DNA of 64,000 nt, from NCBI GenBank assembly GCA_934045075.1, contig OW203725.1, positions 18,993,497 through 19,057,496 on the forward strand, written 5' to 3'. Under the pieces are notes generated by a model. That model made no database searches, was not told the DNA's origin, and saw only the letters and a program-made list of their open reading frames with translations. The position numbers were made by a program, and so were the translations under genes. This stretch comes from Yponomeuta sedellus. Taxonomy: Eukaryota > Arthropoda > Insecta > Lepidoptera > Yponomeutidae. This document shows positions 22,748 through 31,986 of this stretch, in pieces; position 1 is the first letter of the stretch, and each line of letters opens with the position of its first letter.

Positions 22748-23090
22748 ACTTCGATATCAATCCTTGTATGCCCCCACTGCTGGGGCACGGGTCTCTTCCT
22801 GCATCGCAGGAAGGTTAGGCCATACTCCACCACGGGGGCGAAGTCGGGGTTGGTGCAGGATTATAAGACAGTGGCGGGCCTTACTATCAGAAGTTATCAA
22901 GCCGCCCATAAGGGCTCTGACATGGCTTAACGACAGCCATTACATGACAGCCGGCACCAACGGCTTAAGGTACCTTGCCAAGCACGGAAGCGCTCGGAAA
23001 AATGCCACTAGCGGTAGTCACGGGACGCTCACCCATCCCGTACCTGACAGCGCCTGTTGTTGCTTAAGTGATTGATTGCAATCACTCGGT
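22748..23090 (-). mobile_element. Rep-1 copy, long
   Basis: Plus-strand order is CGATATCAATCCTTGTATG, CACTGCTGGGGCACGG, hairpin CTTCCTGCATCGCAGGAAG, CACCACGGGGG, AAGTTATCAAGCCGCCCAT, GACATGGCTTAACGACAGCC, CGCTCGGAAAAATGCCAC and finally GATTGCAATCACTCGG. This is almost the complete family length. Open frames of over 100 codons here are read through the repeat and do not encode a known protein. Confidence 0.82.
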
Positions 23091-23229
23091 TCATCTAGCC
23101 TATGAGCGCAGGTATGTATGCCAGCCAGGATTGCTGTGGATCACCATAAGCTTTGTTTTTCCCTGCAACGCCCAGACGCACCCGAACAGTGCTTACTCAG
23201 CAACTACCAATGATATTTAAGAAGAGCGC

Positions 23230-23725
23230 TGCAAAATATTTTGTGAGCGTAAAAAAGGGTTCTATTTTATTGATTTAGGTAGCCAACACAATGTAAATAC
23301 TAGAAATAAACATAAACTTTTGTTCCCACTATTTAGGCTGGCAAAGGTTAATACATCCTTCATGGGGCATTGTATACGCTTCTATAATAAAATCCCTGAA
23401 GATATATTAAGCTTGCCTGAATCGCGGTTCAAAAAATATGTTAAGCACACTTTGTGCCAAAAGGGCTACTATAACATAAAGGATTATTTAGATGACAATG
23501 AGGTCTGGAATCAAAGCCAGTACAATGTATGAGTTCTATGTTTTATAATAATTATATAAACTATGTTAATTAAAGACTTTTGAAAAGACTAAGTTAGGAG
23601 TTTTTTCGTCCATTTTTTCTCCTAAATGATCTAGATTTTGAAATGGACACCTAGTTTGAATTGTAACGTTCATTAAGCCGCAGTTTCTGTGCTACTTTGA
23701 ATAAAACCATTTCATTTCATTTAGC
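23230..23725 (+). mobile_element. LINE-B 3' end (ORF2 C-terminus and 3' UTR)
   Basis: An open 70-codon frame at 23320-23532 ends in a motif series (RFYNKIPEDI, FKKYVKHTL, GYYNIKDYLDD) typical of the C-terminal tail of Jockey/CR1-group ORF2 proteins. It is followed by a 3' UTR ending in TTTGAATAAAACC and a TTTCATTTCATTT tail. The reverse transcriptase domain is missing, so this is a 5'-truncated copy. Related pieces are at 3594, 18134, 20222 and 53640. Confidence 0.85.
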
Positions 23726-24054
23726 AGAAATCGATTAAAGTTCTACTCTAGTGATCATAGGTTCTAGACTGCAAGTGCCAAAAGTAGCCATCACAGTTGT
23801 TAAGATTTCTCATGTTCACTTTTAGATAAAAAGGTATCATAAAAACAGGTTACGATTTTTTTCTATCGGTGGAGCTGGTTAGAGCCCCGAAACGCCTTAA
23901 AACAAACATGCTTATACTTCTTTTTTTATAGCATTAGAAATTTCGTAAACAGTAGACTGCTTATTATTACGTAGATATAACATCTGAAACGTAGATAGAA
24001 AGCTGTATTTACTCGGCTCAACAGTGAACTAAGTAGGTACGAGTATGTATATTT

Positions 24055-24110
24055 AAAGAATAAAGAATAAAGAATAAAGAATAAAGAATAAAGAATAAAG
24101 AATAAAGAAT
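24055..24110 (-). repeat. (AAAGAAT)8 LINE tail
   Basis: Eight perfect tandem heptamers at the 3' end of the LINE. In such elements the tail is the region the reverse transcriptase recognises during target-primed integration. Confidence 0.9.
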
Positions 24111-24355
24111 ATTTATTGTGAGCATAGACATGGGTTACACATTTAGCAGTAACAGTTGCTATTTAAAATAGATTCACCAAATCTTACCTTAACAGGTGTA
24201 CTCACATTCATCCATCCTTTACATGGAAACGGTAACAAAGCAGAACTGTGACAAGTAAAATTTTTAAATAAAAAATCCTTAACGATATGAGATCATCTTA
24301 AAAACTAAATAGCTGCGTATCTAACAATAGCGACACACTTAGCTAAACAATAAAA

Positions 24356-26719
24356 TTATTCAACATCATACTCCATAAACTCTTTCAAACTATAAAAACA
24401 ATAATCTAGGAGCCACTTCTTTGTTAACCTTTTAAAAGTATTTAATGTTTCTTTTTTAAAAGACTCTGGTAATTTGTTATAAATATTTACACACATTATA
24501 AAGGAATTTCTAGATACTAAAGATAAATTTGCTGGTGGTTTATGTAGCTTTTGTGAGTATTTCGATCGGAGAGTTCTTGTTGATATATCCTGATTACTTT
24601 GAAAAAGACACCTATTTTTAAATACAAATAAACATATTTCAAATATATACAGACATGGCACTGGTAGAATCTGATACTTTTTGAAGTAAGGACGGCATGA
24701 TTCAATCTGCTTAATTCCGAAAATGGCTCTCACACAGCGCTTTTGGATTAAAAATACGTTATGCACATCCACCGAATTTCCCCAGAGCACAATGCCATAT
24801 CGCAAAGTGGAGTCCACGTAGCCACTGTAAGCGATTAGAGCTGCTTTTTTTGACACCACTTGACTAACTTTTCTTAGTGCATAAACAAATCTGTTCACCT
24901 TAGAACACACATTATTTACATGGTATTTCCAATCGCAATTGGAGTCTAAATTTAAGCCCAAAAATCTGATCTTTGACACATCTTCGATTATTGTGTCATT
25001 AAACTTAACGGTTAGAGATTGAGGACTGCTCCTGTTTGTATGAAATTGCATATATTTAGTTTTATTTACATTTACCTTCAAGTTGTTCGCTGTAAGCCAA
25101 GATATTGTTTGAGCTAGAACTTGATTTATATCTTGATTATATTTAGTTATATCTTTACATTCTGTAACTATGGTTGTATCATCGGCGAACAGAATACAAT
25201 TTTGGGAGAGGCTGTTTGGTAAATCATTAATATATAGTAAGAAAAGCAGGGGCCCTAATATACTACCTTGAGGTACACCTAAATCATTGGCTATAAATGG
25301 CGATTGATATTTTGTAATAGATCTAGATTTTGAGCAATATCTAGCTGTCTCGACACATTGCGATCTATTACTCAGATACGACTTCACCCATTGAAATGCT
25401 GGACCTCGTATGCCATACTTCCATATTTTTTTGAGCAGTCTTTTATGGCAAACGAAATCGAATGCCTTGCTCATGTCCATGAATAAAACTGATATAGGCA
25501 TCTTTTTGTCTAAACAATTTGTAATATACCTAATTAACTTAAAAGCAGCTAGAGAGGTACTCCTGCATTTTCTGAATCCGTTTTGTTCATCTGTTATAAT
25601 ATTATTTTTTGTAAGAAACTTGTCTAGCCTATTGTGCATAACTTTTTCATATATCTTGGACAATATGGGTATAAGTGTTACGGGACGGTAATTATCCATT
25701 TTAGATTTATCATCTTTCTTAAGTACTGGCTTAACTATGGATTTTTTTAAAGTATCTGGAAAAGTCCCTTGAAGTAACGATAAATTTATTGCATAAGCAA
25801 GTGGTTCTACTATAAGATTAATACTATTTTTTATTATATCTGTTTGTATGTCGTCTAAACCTACAGATTTTGAGTTTTTGAGATTCTTTGTTATTTGTAA
25901 CAACTCTTTCGTACCTAATGGATTCAGAAATATACTAGTTTCTCTATTAACAATATTTATACTATCGGGTAAGTGACCGCTATCAGTATTTGTTTGGTTC
26001 TTTACTATATTTATAAAATATTCATTAAATGAATTCGAAATAAGCTGAGGGTCAGTAATATCACAGTTATCAATCACTAACTTATCAATGGTCCTAATTT
26101 TGGGGTCAGAGGAAGTATATTTTTCAATCGCATTCCAAGCAGCTTTACATTTATTTTTGGTGTTCGATAAAAGTTTTAAGTTTTGATTTTTTTGGTAGGA
26201 AATTATAGTTTTTTTTAATATTCGTGAATATTTCTTGTATTCATCTTCATACTCCTTACAATGTCTGCTTTTTAAGTAGAGTTGTCTTTTTTTTAAGCAA
26301 CTGTTTTTTATACCTTTAGTAAGCCATTTTATATTACAATTTTTATCGGAGACCTTTATTTTTATAACAGGGAAACACAGTTTATAGAAAACATTGTATA
26401 TCTCGTACAAATTGTTAAATGCCTGAGAAGCATCAGTCTCCTCAAATACTTCATTAAAAGATAGGGATGAAAGACATTCTTTAAACTTAAGTTGGTTGTC
26501 CAGACTGTAATCTCTCCGATATTCGTACCACCATTTTATTGGAGGAGCGAGGCGGTTCTTAACTGGAATTTCGAAAGACTGTGCGGTATGGTCTGATAAT
26601 CCTAAGTCATGTATATTAGTTGTACCATTCTTTATATTAGTTGCTATGTGATCTATGCATGATTTTGACGTCGCTGTGATTCTGGTTGGTGCTTCTATAA
26701 TAGGTTTGAGGTTATACAT
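24356..26719 (-). CDS. LINE ORF2, reverse transcriptase part
   Basis: 787 codons. The N-terminal 60 residues finish the endonuclease domain (GLSDHTA, with the catalytic Asp-His). The reverse transcriptase then shows SVGLDDIQTDIIK (about 284-297), NYRPVTLIP (343-351), MDMSKAFDFV (414-423), GVPQGSILGPLLFLLYINDL (481-500) and the catalytic FADD at 511-514. The C-terminal tail contains a YNKLPESF-type motif. The protein nicks target DNA and copies the element RNA at the nick. The start ATG is only the first Met after a frameshift: the natural ORF2 begins in the endonuclease frame at 27306. Apart from that break the frame is open, suggesting a recent copy. Confidence 0.93.
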   Translation of the reverse strand: MYNLKPIIEAPTRITATSKSCIDHIATNIKNGTTNIHDLGLSDHTAQSFEIPVKNRLAPPIKWWYEYRRDYSLDNQLKFKECLSSLSFNEVFEETDASQAFNNLYEIYNVFYKLCFPVIKIKVSDKNCNIKWLTKGIKNSCLKKRQLYLKSRHCKEYEDEYKKYSRILKKTIISYQKNQNLKLLSNTKNKCKAAWNAIEKYTSSDPKIRTIDKLVIDNCDITDPQLISNSFNEYFINIVKNQTNTDSGHLPDSINIVNRETSIFLNPLGTKELLQITKNLKNSKSVGLDDIQTDIIKNSINLIVEPLAYAINLSLLQGTFPDTLKKSIVKPVLKKDDKSKMDNYRPVTLIPILSKIYEKVMHNRLDKFLTKNNIITDEQNGFRKCRSTSLAAFKLIRYITNCLDKKMPISVLFMDMSKAFDFVCHKRLLKKIWKYGIRGPAFQWVKSYLSNRSQCVETARYCSKSRSITKYQSPFIANDLGVPQGSILGPLLFLLYINDLPNSLSQNCILFADDTTIVTECKDITKYNQDINQVLAQTISWLTANNLKVNVNKTKYMQFHTNRSSPQSLTVKFNDTIIEDVSKIRFLGLNLDSNCDWKYHVNNVCSKVNRFVYALRKVSQVVSKKAALIAYSGYVDSTLRYGIVLWGNSVDVHNVFLIQKRCVRAIFGIKQIESCRPYFKKYQILPVPCLYIFEICLFVFKNRCLFQSNQDISTRTLRSKYSQKLHKPPANLSLVSRNSFIMCVNIYNKLPESFKKETLNTFKRLTKKWLLDYCFYSLKEFMEYDVE

Positions 26720-27306
26720 TTCAAGGATCTCTTGAGCTCAGTGGAAATATTAGATTCTTTCAATAAGTCAATATTGAGGTCTCCACACAAGACATACTTT
26801 TTTCTTTTCAAGTTACAAGTTTTACTAAGAAGTTCGTTAAGCTTGTGGAAAAATAGTGAAGATGTTGACGTAGGAGTTTTATTTGTATAAATACATATAA
26901 CCAATATTCCGTATTTTAAAATGTTAATTCCACAACATTCAAAAGTAAATGGCTCTGAAATATTTTCTAATTCTTTTAAGGGTACGAATTCAATATAGTT
27001 TCTTATCAAAACTGCTACACCTCCCCTTCTAGAGGTTTTTCTGGAGTAAGATGTTGCAACTTGGAAGTTTTTTATATTTAAATTAAATTCTGAACCTCTC
27101 ATAATATTTGTTTCACTTAAGCATACTATGTCGATATTCGCACCACTTTTACGGATTTCCAACAATGCACAATACAAGTCTTCTTGTTTATTTAGAACAC
27201 CCGCTATATTTTGGTGCAAAATACCTACAGATGCCTTATGTTTAATAGCCTCGAAAAAATGTTTTATCTGATTGGTTTTGAGCTTTATCATAAATTTTCT
27301 GTGCAT
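26695..27306 (-). CDS. LINE ORF2, endonuclease part (frameshifted)
   Basis: 203 codons of an apurinic-type (APE) endonuclease: HQNIAGV (catalytic Asn 33), CLSETNI (Glu 65), RGGVAVLIR (95-102) and CGDLNIDLL (Asp 176, Asn 178). The reading frame leaves the family pattern after KESNISTEL and ends 16 codons later, while the reverse transcriptase frame picks up the expected continuation near 26735. A single-base indel around 26730-26745 explains this. ORF2 overlaps the end of ORF1 by 65 bases, so translation by reinitiation or leaky scanning is likely. Confidence 0.9.
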   Translation of the reverse strand: MHRKFMIKLKTNQIKHFFEAIKHKASVGILHQNIAGVLNKQEDLYCALLEIRKSGANIDIVCLSETNIMRGSEFNLNIKNFQVATSYSRKTSRRGGVAVLIRNYIEFVPLKELENISEPFTFECCGINILKYGILVICIYTNKTPTSTSSLFFHKLNELLSKTCNLKRKKYVLCGDLNIDLLKESNISTELKRSLKCITSNLL

Positions 27307-28624
27307 ACCAATTTTCTATGTAAACAATGGTATCTTTGACATCACTAAGTATAACATTAAGGCCGCTATTATTTAAGCTACCAGTATGCTTATAAAAATG
27401 AGTGTAGTCATAGTTTAAGTTAAGATTTGAGTCAATCAAACACGCATATTCATGAGTCATTACATCCAGGTATAACTGGTTATTAAATATCTCTACCCTC
27501 CATCTGAACGACTCGTCAAATTTGTAGAATTTAAACGTCGGCAGACACAGCAGTACATTTGTGTGGGTTATGTTTTGGAGCGTGTCTCGAATAAATTTAA
27601 TTAACGCGTAATTATCACACTCTGTAGTAAAATCTTCACCGGGGAGAAGAATGATACAGAAGTCTCGCATATTGAAATCTGCAAGTTTAACTTCGATTCC
27701 GTCTAGAAGGGATTTTATTCCAGCGCCGGGCATGAGGTAGTGACATAACACGTTTTCTCCGCTTAGGTTTCGTTCTGCGATTGATCGTGTTCGAATATGA
27801 TTTTCTGTGCTCAGTAAACAGATTTTACGTTTCATGTCATTTTGACATGAGCTGACTTTTTTGTTCGCACTTTGCGCCTTCTCTGTTTCTTTCTTTGAGT
27901 TGATCATCGGCAATGCAGACGTCGACGTAGATTGCTGACTCTCTGTACATAGATTTTCTTTTAACATCACTTTAGTCGGTCGTGTCTTGGCCATGTTCTT
28001 CTCTAGTGTGGACTTAGGTGTGGTGAAGTCACATGATGTCTCCTGCGTCACATCCATCTTTGGTGATGTACGGCACAAGCGAGTCAGTTGGTTTATTTTG
28101 GAATCACTCTTTGATATTTGACCTCTCAGGGAAAGATTTTCAATTACTAGACGTTCAATCTCGTTCTCTGCACTTTCTAGTTTGGTCTCTAAACTGGATA
28201 TGTTAGATCGAAGTTTTTCCAACTCTTCCAAGCCATCATTACAGAGTCCAGGGCAGCTTTGGTTTAGAGTAGTGTCCACAGATAGTATTGTATCTGATGT
28301 GTCGTCGGCATCAGGTGTTGAAGTACTTAGTTTAGGGCGTGCCGGTCTATTACGAAGAGTGACATTAGGGTTTTTTTGTGTTGGTGTTATATCATTGAGG
28401 CCAGTCTTGACATTTTTGATAGTGCTTTTTCTAAGGCATGGTGTACATTTCCATTTTTTCTTATGATCGACAGTCATTAATTGGAATCTTTTTTCCGAAA
28501 CATTCCCACAGTCAAGGTGGAATTTTCCTTGGCATATTAAGCAAGTAACATATTGCTTATCAATGATGTTATTGGTACATTTTATACATTCCAACGCCAT
28601 TTTTTTGTTGTTGGTGGAACCCAT
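27242..28624 (-). CDS. LINE ORF1 with PHD finger and coiled coil
   Basis: 460 codons. A C4HC3 PHD-type finger occupies residues 13-63 (Cys 13, 16, 28, 31; His 36; Cys 39, 60, 63). A low-complexity linker follows, then a heptad-rich segment from about 130 to 175 (LEELEKLRSNISSLETKLES) that should form a coiled coil. The C-terminal 200 residues, from about 265, form an alpha/beta domain with spaced FCIILLPGEDF and VLLCLPTF strands, suggesting the SGNH/esterase-like domain found in CR1-group ORF1 proteins, although the catalytic GDS is not evident. ORF1 proteins bind element RNA. The frame is intact. Confidence 0.88.
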   Translation of the reverse strand: MGSTNNKKMALECIKCTNNIIDKQYVTCLICQGKFHLDCGNVSEKRFQLMTVDHKKKWKCTPCLRKSTIKNVKTGLNDITPTQKNPNVTLRNRPARPKLSTSTPDADDTSDTILSVDTTLNQSCPGLCNDGLEELEKLRSNISSLETKLESAENEIERLVIENLSLRGQISKSDSKINQLTRLCRTSPKMDVTQETSCDFTTPKSTLEKNMAKTRPTKVMLKENLCTESQQSTSTSALPMINSKKETEKAQSANKKVSSCQNDMKRKICLLSTENHIRTRSIAERNLSGENVLCHYLMPGAGIKSLLDGIEVKLADFNMRDFCIILLPGEDFTTECDNYALIKFIRDTLQNITHTNVLLCLPTFKFYKFDESFRWRVEIFNNQLYLDVMTHEYACLIDSNLNLNYDYTHFYKHTGSLNNSGLNVILSDVKDTIVYIENWYAQKIYDKAQNQSDKTFFRGY

Positions 28625-29107
28625 ACAATGTTATCAGTGTTGAGAATTTAATCAAAGACGTCGCTTACAACTTCCGGTTTCTGTGTGGCAACATTGAACC
28701 ATAGGCAATGACAATTAATTTTGTAGTCTATGGTTTGTTTACGTTTTTGAATGTTAACTGCTTTTGGAAATTCATGTAGGTAACAATTTTACTTAAAACA
28801 CTGTGACAAGTGAAGTTGAATCGAAACTTCGAAACTTCCGTGAGCAATGTAGCTGTAGTACCTATAGAATGTTGTTGGTAGGACGACAGTAATGCGGTAT
28901 TGTTATAATAATTTCTTACACTTTAGAATAGTTGTCACTGAAAAGTCGAAAACGTTGTCAATATAATATCATGCACACTTTCAGAAGATTTTACTTTCGG
29001 ATATCGATGTAACACTTCTTCCGATAACCATTCGCACTTTAACGCAAATAAGAGGGATTTATGGAATAATTAAACATTTTTGAAAATTTAAGCGTCCACT
29101 CGGTTGT

Positions 29108-29136
29108 GTGTGGTTTTTTTTTTTTTTTTTTTTTTT
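29108..29136. repeat. poly-T tract
   Basis: More than twenty consecutive T just right of the LINE, a probable retroposon polyA tail in minus orientation. Sequence from 29140 to 29330 contains a 35-bp inverted match to 23917-23952. Confidence 0.6.
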
Positions 29137-29780
29137 AAATATATAAATTAGGCAGACGATTTTTAGGTTGACTAGCCCTGCTTCTTTGTTTACGAAATTT
29201 CTAATGCTAAAAAAACGAAGTATAGAGGGCGGGACCAGGTAAGATTGTCACGTGCAAGCGCACCATAACTCTAGCTAATAGTACATAGAACACTCTTAAA
29301 AACGACTACCTTTAAAAACGACCTAAGGGACCAGCAACTTGCTCTTAATTTCAGCCTCGGATTTAAACCACGGCAGATTATTCAATTTACGTAATGATGT
29401 TGCTGTGACCGTATCTAATTTAATTGCAATCAATAACAGAAAACAAGAGGGACAGCCCGGGACAATAGAGTCCTTTCCCGTTGTGCGTGAAAAAAAAGAC
29501 AAAACATCCCCAATCTCGTGTCTAATTTATTACGAAACTTAAAATAAATAGCGAAGGTATGGCGAGGACAGCCGTGACGAATCATTAAAAAAGTACACGT
29601 AAATTCATTTGTTTTTTTCGTCCGTTTCCTACGTGCTGGCTGACAAAAAAGGGTGACGGGGCGTTTTGGCTGAGACAAAACCGGCGAGAACAGCGCGACG
29701 AATTAGGCATCTTTGACGCATGGTGCGAGCCGTTAAACTGTTATATGCTGTAGTAAGAAGACAACACGACGGCCTGTGAG

Positions 29781-30030
29781 GCTGTGGCGTAGCGCTAGTG
29801 CATCTGCCTACCATTCGAGAGGACCCGGGTTCGAACCCCGGCTGGGAAAAAAAAACTAAGTATTGATAGATTAATCATTTATTTACACACACACACACAC
29901 ACACCCACACATATGTTTTCTTGGATGTTTACATGTTTGTGATGTTGCTGTTTCTGGTTCCCACGACACAGGGTATATTAATTAGTGTGGGGCCAGAAGC
30001 AATGTATGTGTCTGTATGTAAATGTTATAA
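29781..30030 (+). mobile_element. SINE-D copy 1 (tRNA-Gly-like head)
   Basis: The head at 29781-29847 carries GTGGCGTAGCGCTAGTGCAT (box A region), CTGCCTACCAT (an anticodon loop that would read ACC) and box B GGGTTCGAACCCC. A run of A, a CA microsatellite (29884-29905) and the body GATGTTTACATGTTTGTGAT, TTCTGGTTCCCACGACACAG and GTGTGGGGCCAGAAGC follow. An intact tRNA gene is unlikely because the acceptor stem is not paired and the same head plus body recur at 31020. Confidence 0.82.
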
Positions 30031-31019
30031 GAAAAACAGCCCATCACGTCAACCTTTAAGCGAGTGCTCTCTACGTAGTTACGGTACAGATGACTGCAGC
30101 AAAAATGTAAAGATTGAATTGAACATCGTCTGTACGAGTACCTCACTCGGGAAGGTACAGTCTGGTCAACCATTAATTTTTTTTGTAAACTCGCTCTTAA
30201 GCAAAATGTCGATCAAAAGTTCATGTCACAGAACATCTGTGTTTCAACTTCTGTGACGCTGACAACTTCATTGGGGGTAGGATCTAGGCATAGACCAAAA
30301 TTTGGTCTATGATCTAGGATATTTTATAAGTATAATTTCATAAGTTTTTTTACAATATTTAGAAAAAATTATTTAAATTGTTTTTTTTTATCATTAAGTC
30401 GGGGTTAAAGTATGAACGTTTTAAATTATCAATAAAAAGAAACAAATATAATTTACGTCTAAAAATTACCATCTCGTCTTAAATTTTTAATTAATAGCTT
30501 CGTCACTTTGATGCACTAGACCGTGCAAACGTCTCTTTTAAAAATGGAACAGAAGACTTTTATATCTTAAACCAAACGAAAAAATTCGGCGTGATAAAAA
30601 AAACACTAAAAAACTACTATTTTTCCACTTACGTTTTCGTAACGTCTTGGAAGAAAAACAAAAAAAAATTGATTGAGGCATTGAAAACAGATTGTTTCGA
30701 TTTATAAAATTCGGTCAAGTGCGTGCCACGTGCAGTGCAGTGTTCCGAAGAAAGAGGTGTTTTTTGTCTTAAAAAAATTATAACTTCATCAAAGTCATTT
30801 TCAATGGATTTATACAGAGTTTTCCCTTTTTAACTTGATCGTATTACTCGTTTATTTGTGTGTACGTGCATGTGACAGTGATACTATTTCTGTATTTGCT
30901 GGATTGGATCGTATATATGCTACTGCCCTGAATTTGTTCACGTTTCTACAATCCACCGTTTACTAGAAGAGGGTTAGTCCCTAATATAACAAAAAATTTT
31001 TGCTCTAAAACTTAACATT
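30031..31019. other. AT-rich spacer, short palindrome only
   Basis: No gene seen. CATAGACCAAA and its inverse TTTGGTCTATG (30289-30311) form an 11-bp hairpin stem with one unpaired base. The rest is AT-rich with stops in all frames. Confidence 0.4.
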
Positions 31020-31202
31020 AGCGTAGCGGTAGCGCATCTGCCTACCATGCAAGAGGTCCCGGGCTCGAATCCCGGCTGGGGACAAAAAAAAACAGGTTTT
31101 GGATGTTTACATGTTTGTGATGTCGTTGTTTCTGGTTCCCACGACACAGGGTATCCTAGTGTGGGGCCAGAAGCAATGTATGTGCCTGTATGTAAATGTT
31201 AT
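31020..31202 (+). mobile_element. SINE-D copy 2
   Basis: The head begins AGCGTAGCGGTAGCGCATCT and has box B GGGCTCGAATCCC (C replaces T). The body from GGATGTTTACATGTTTGTGA is nearly identical to copy 1 but lacks the CA microsatellite and a 4-base ATTA. The longer open frame over it is the repeat translated by chance. Confidence 0.82.
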
Positions 31203-31574
31203 GTTATTTCTCAAAAGCCTCTCTAAATCAAAACTTAGTTTTTCTACCCTCACAATATTTTTAAACGACCAGTCCAACGATACCCCACATTATGGTGGAG
31301 AAGAGAAAAGAAAATTGCTCCCCTAATTTACACCTAAGTTAGGGTACCTAAGAAGGAGCACCTAAATTAGGGAGGCAAATTGGGTTAGGTAACTATAAAA
31401 ATAAATAAGATTTTATACTACCGTAATATCATATTCCAGCGTGATTCTATGCCTAGTTTCAGTATGATACTTATTGTTTCTGTGCTAATCCGCCTACCGA
31501 CAGACAGAGAGATAGAGGGTAGTTAGTTAGACCTGAGATTTCCGCACTTAGCCTCATAGTTGGGCCATTGTACG

Positions 31575-31868
31575 TAGCAAGCGCTGAGTGGGTTAGTTCG
31601 TGGGTGGAGAGTTAGTTTTTAAAAAACAAATTTTTAATACACGTAAATATTTATTGGAAATAATAGAGATACAATACGCGCGCGATGCGTCCTCTGGGAC
31701 TAGCAAAACCGGTGTGATCAGCAACCGACTGAAAGTACTGGGCAGCGCTCACATTGACGTCATACACGTGGACCATCGGTCCCACGGTTCATGAAATTGG
31801 AAGACGTTCACATGCTGACTGTTGTAGCTTTACCCATCACTATCACCGTGTGAATAGGGGTTGTAACA
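31575..31868 (-). repeat. 3' LTR of the errantivirus
   Basis: 294 bases; on the minus strand it starts TGTTACAACCCC and carries AATAAA in the middle, the likely polyadenylation signal. Relative to the 5' LTR it has two substitutions and about 14-16 extra bases at its far end, where GTGGGT is partly duplicated (31590-31607). Left boundary rests on the GTACG duplication. Confidence 0.85.
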
Positions 31869-31877
31869 GCCCCCCGG
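31869..31877 (-). other. polypurine tract
   Basis: On the minus strand CCGGGGGGC lies directly before the 3' LTR, the place where plus-strand DNA synthesis is primed in retroelements. It is short but well placed. Confidence 0.65.
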
Positions 31878-31986
31878 TTAAAATTGAACATCACGATCGA
31901 GGTGATGGGAAATTTGGAAATTTTGCTTGTCCCTATCGGCTCACAAAGGTTAAGGGTTGAATATACTTATCTATCTATGCTATCAG

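Larger units (their letters stand above)
24055..28624 (-). mobile_element. nearly full-length LINE (Jockey/CR1 group), LINE-P
   Basis: Read on the minus strand: ORF1 (28624-27242), ORF2 endonuclease part (27306-26695), ORF2 reverse transcriptase part (26719-24356), a 3' UTR of about 245 bases and a terminal array of eight heptamers (AAAGAAT on the plus strand, 24055-24110). Short tandem-repeat tails instead of polyA are usual in CR1/L2-like elements. The exact 5' end is not fixed, and I found no target duplication. Confidence 0.93.

Noticed and set aside
22574..23075. Two genes of 110-118 codons
   Set aside because: They translate a Rep-1 copy; the same frames reappear in the other Rep-1 copies with stops.
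24055..24110. CRISPR-like or regulatory tandem array
   Set aside because: Perfect 7-bp repeats without spacers at the end of a LINE are the element's tail.
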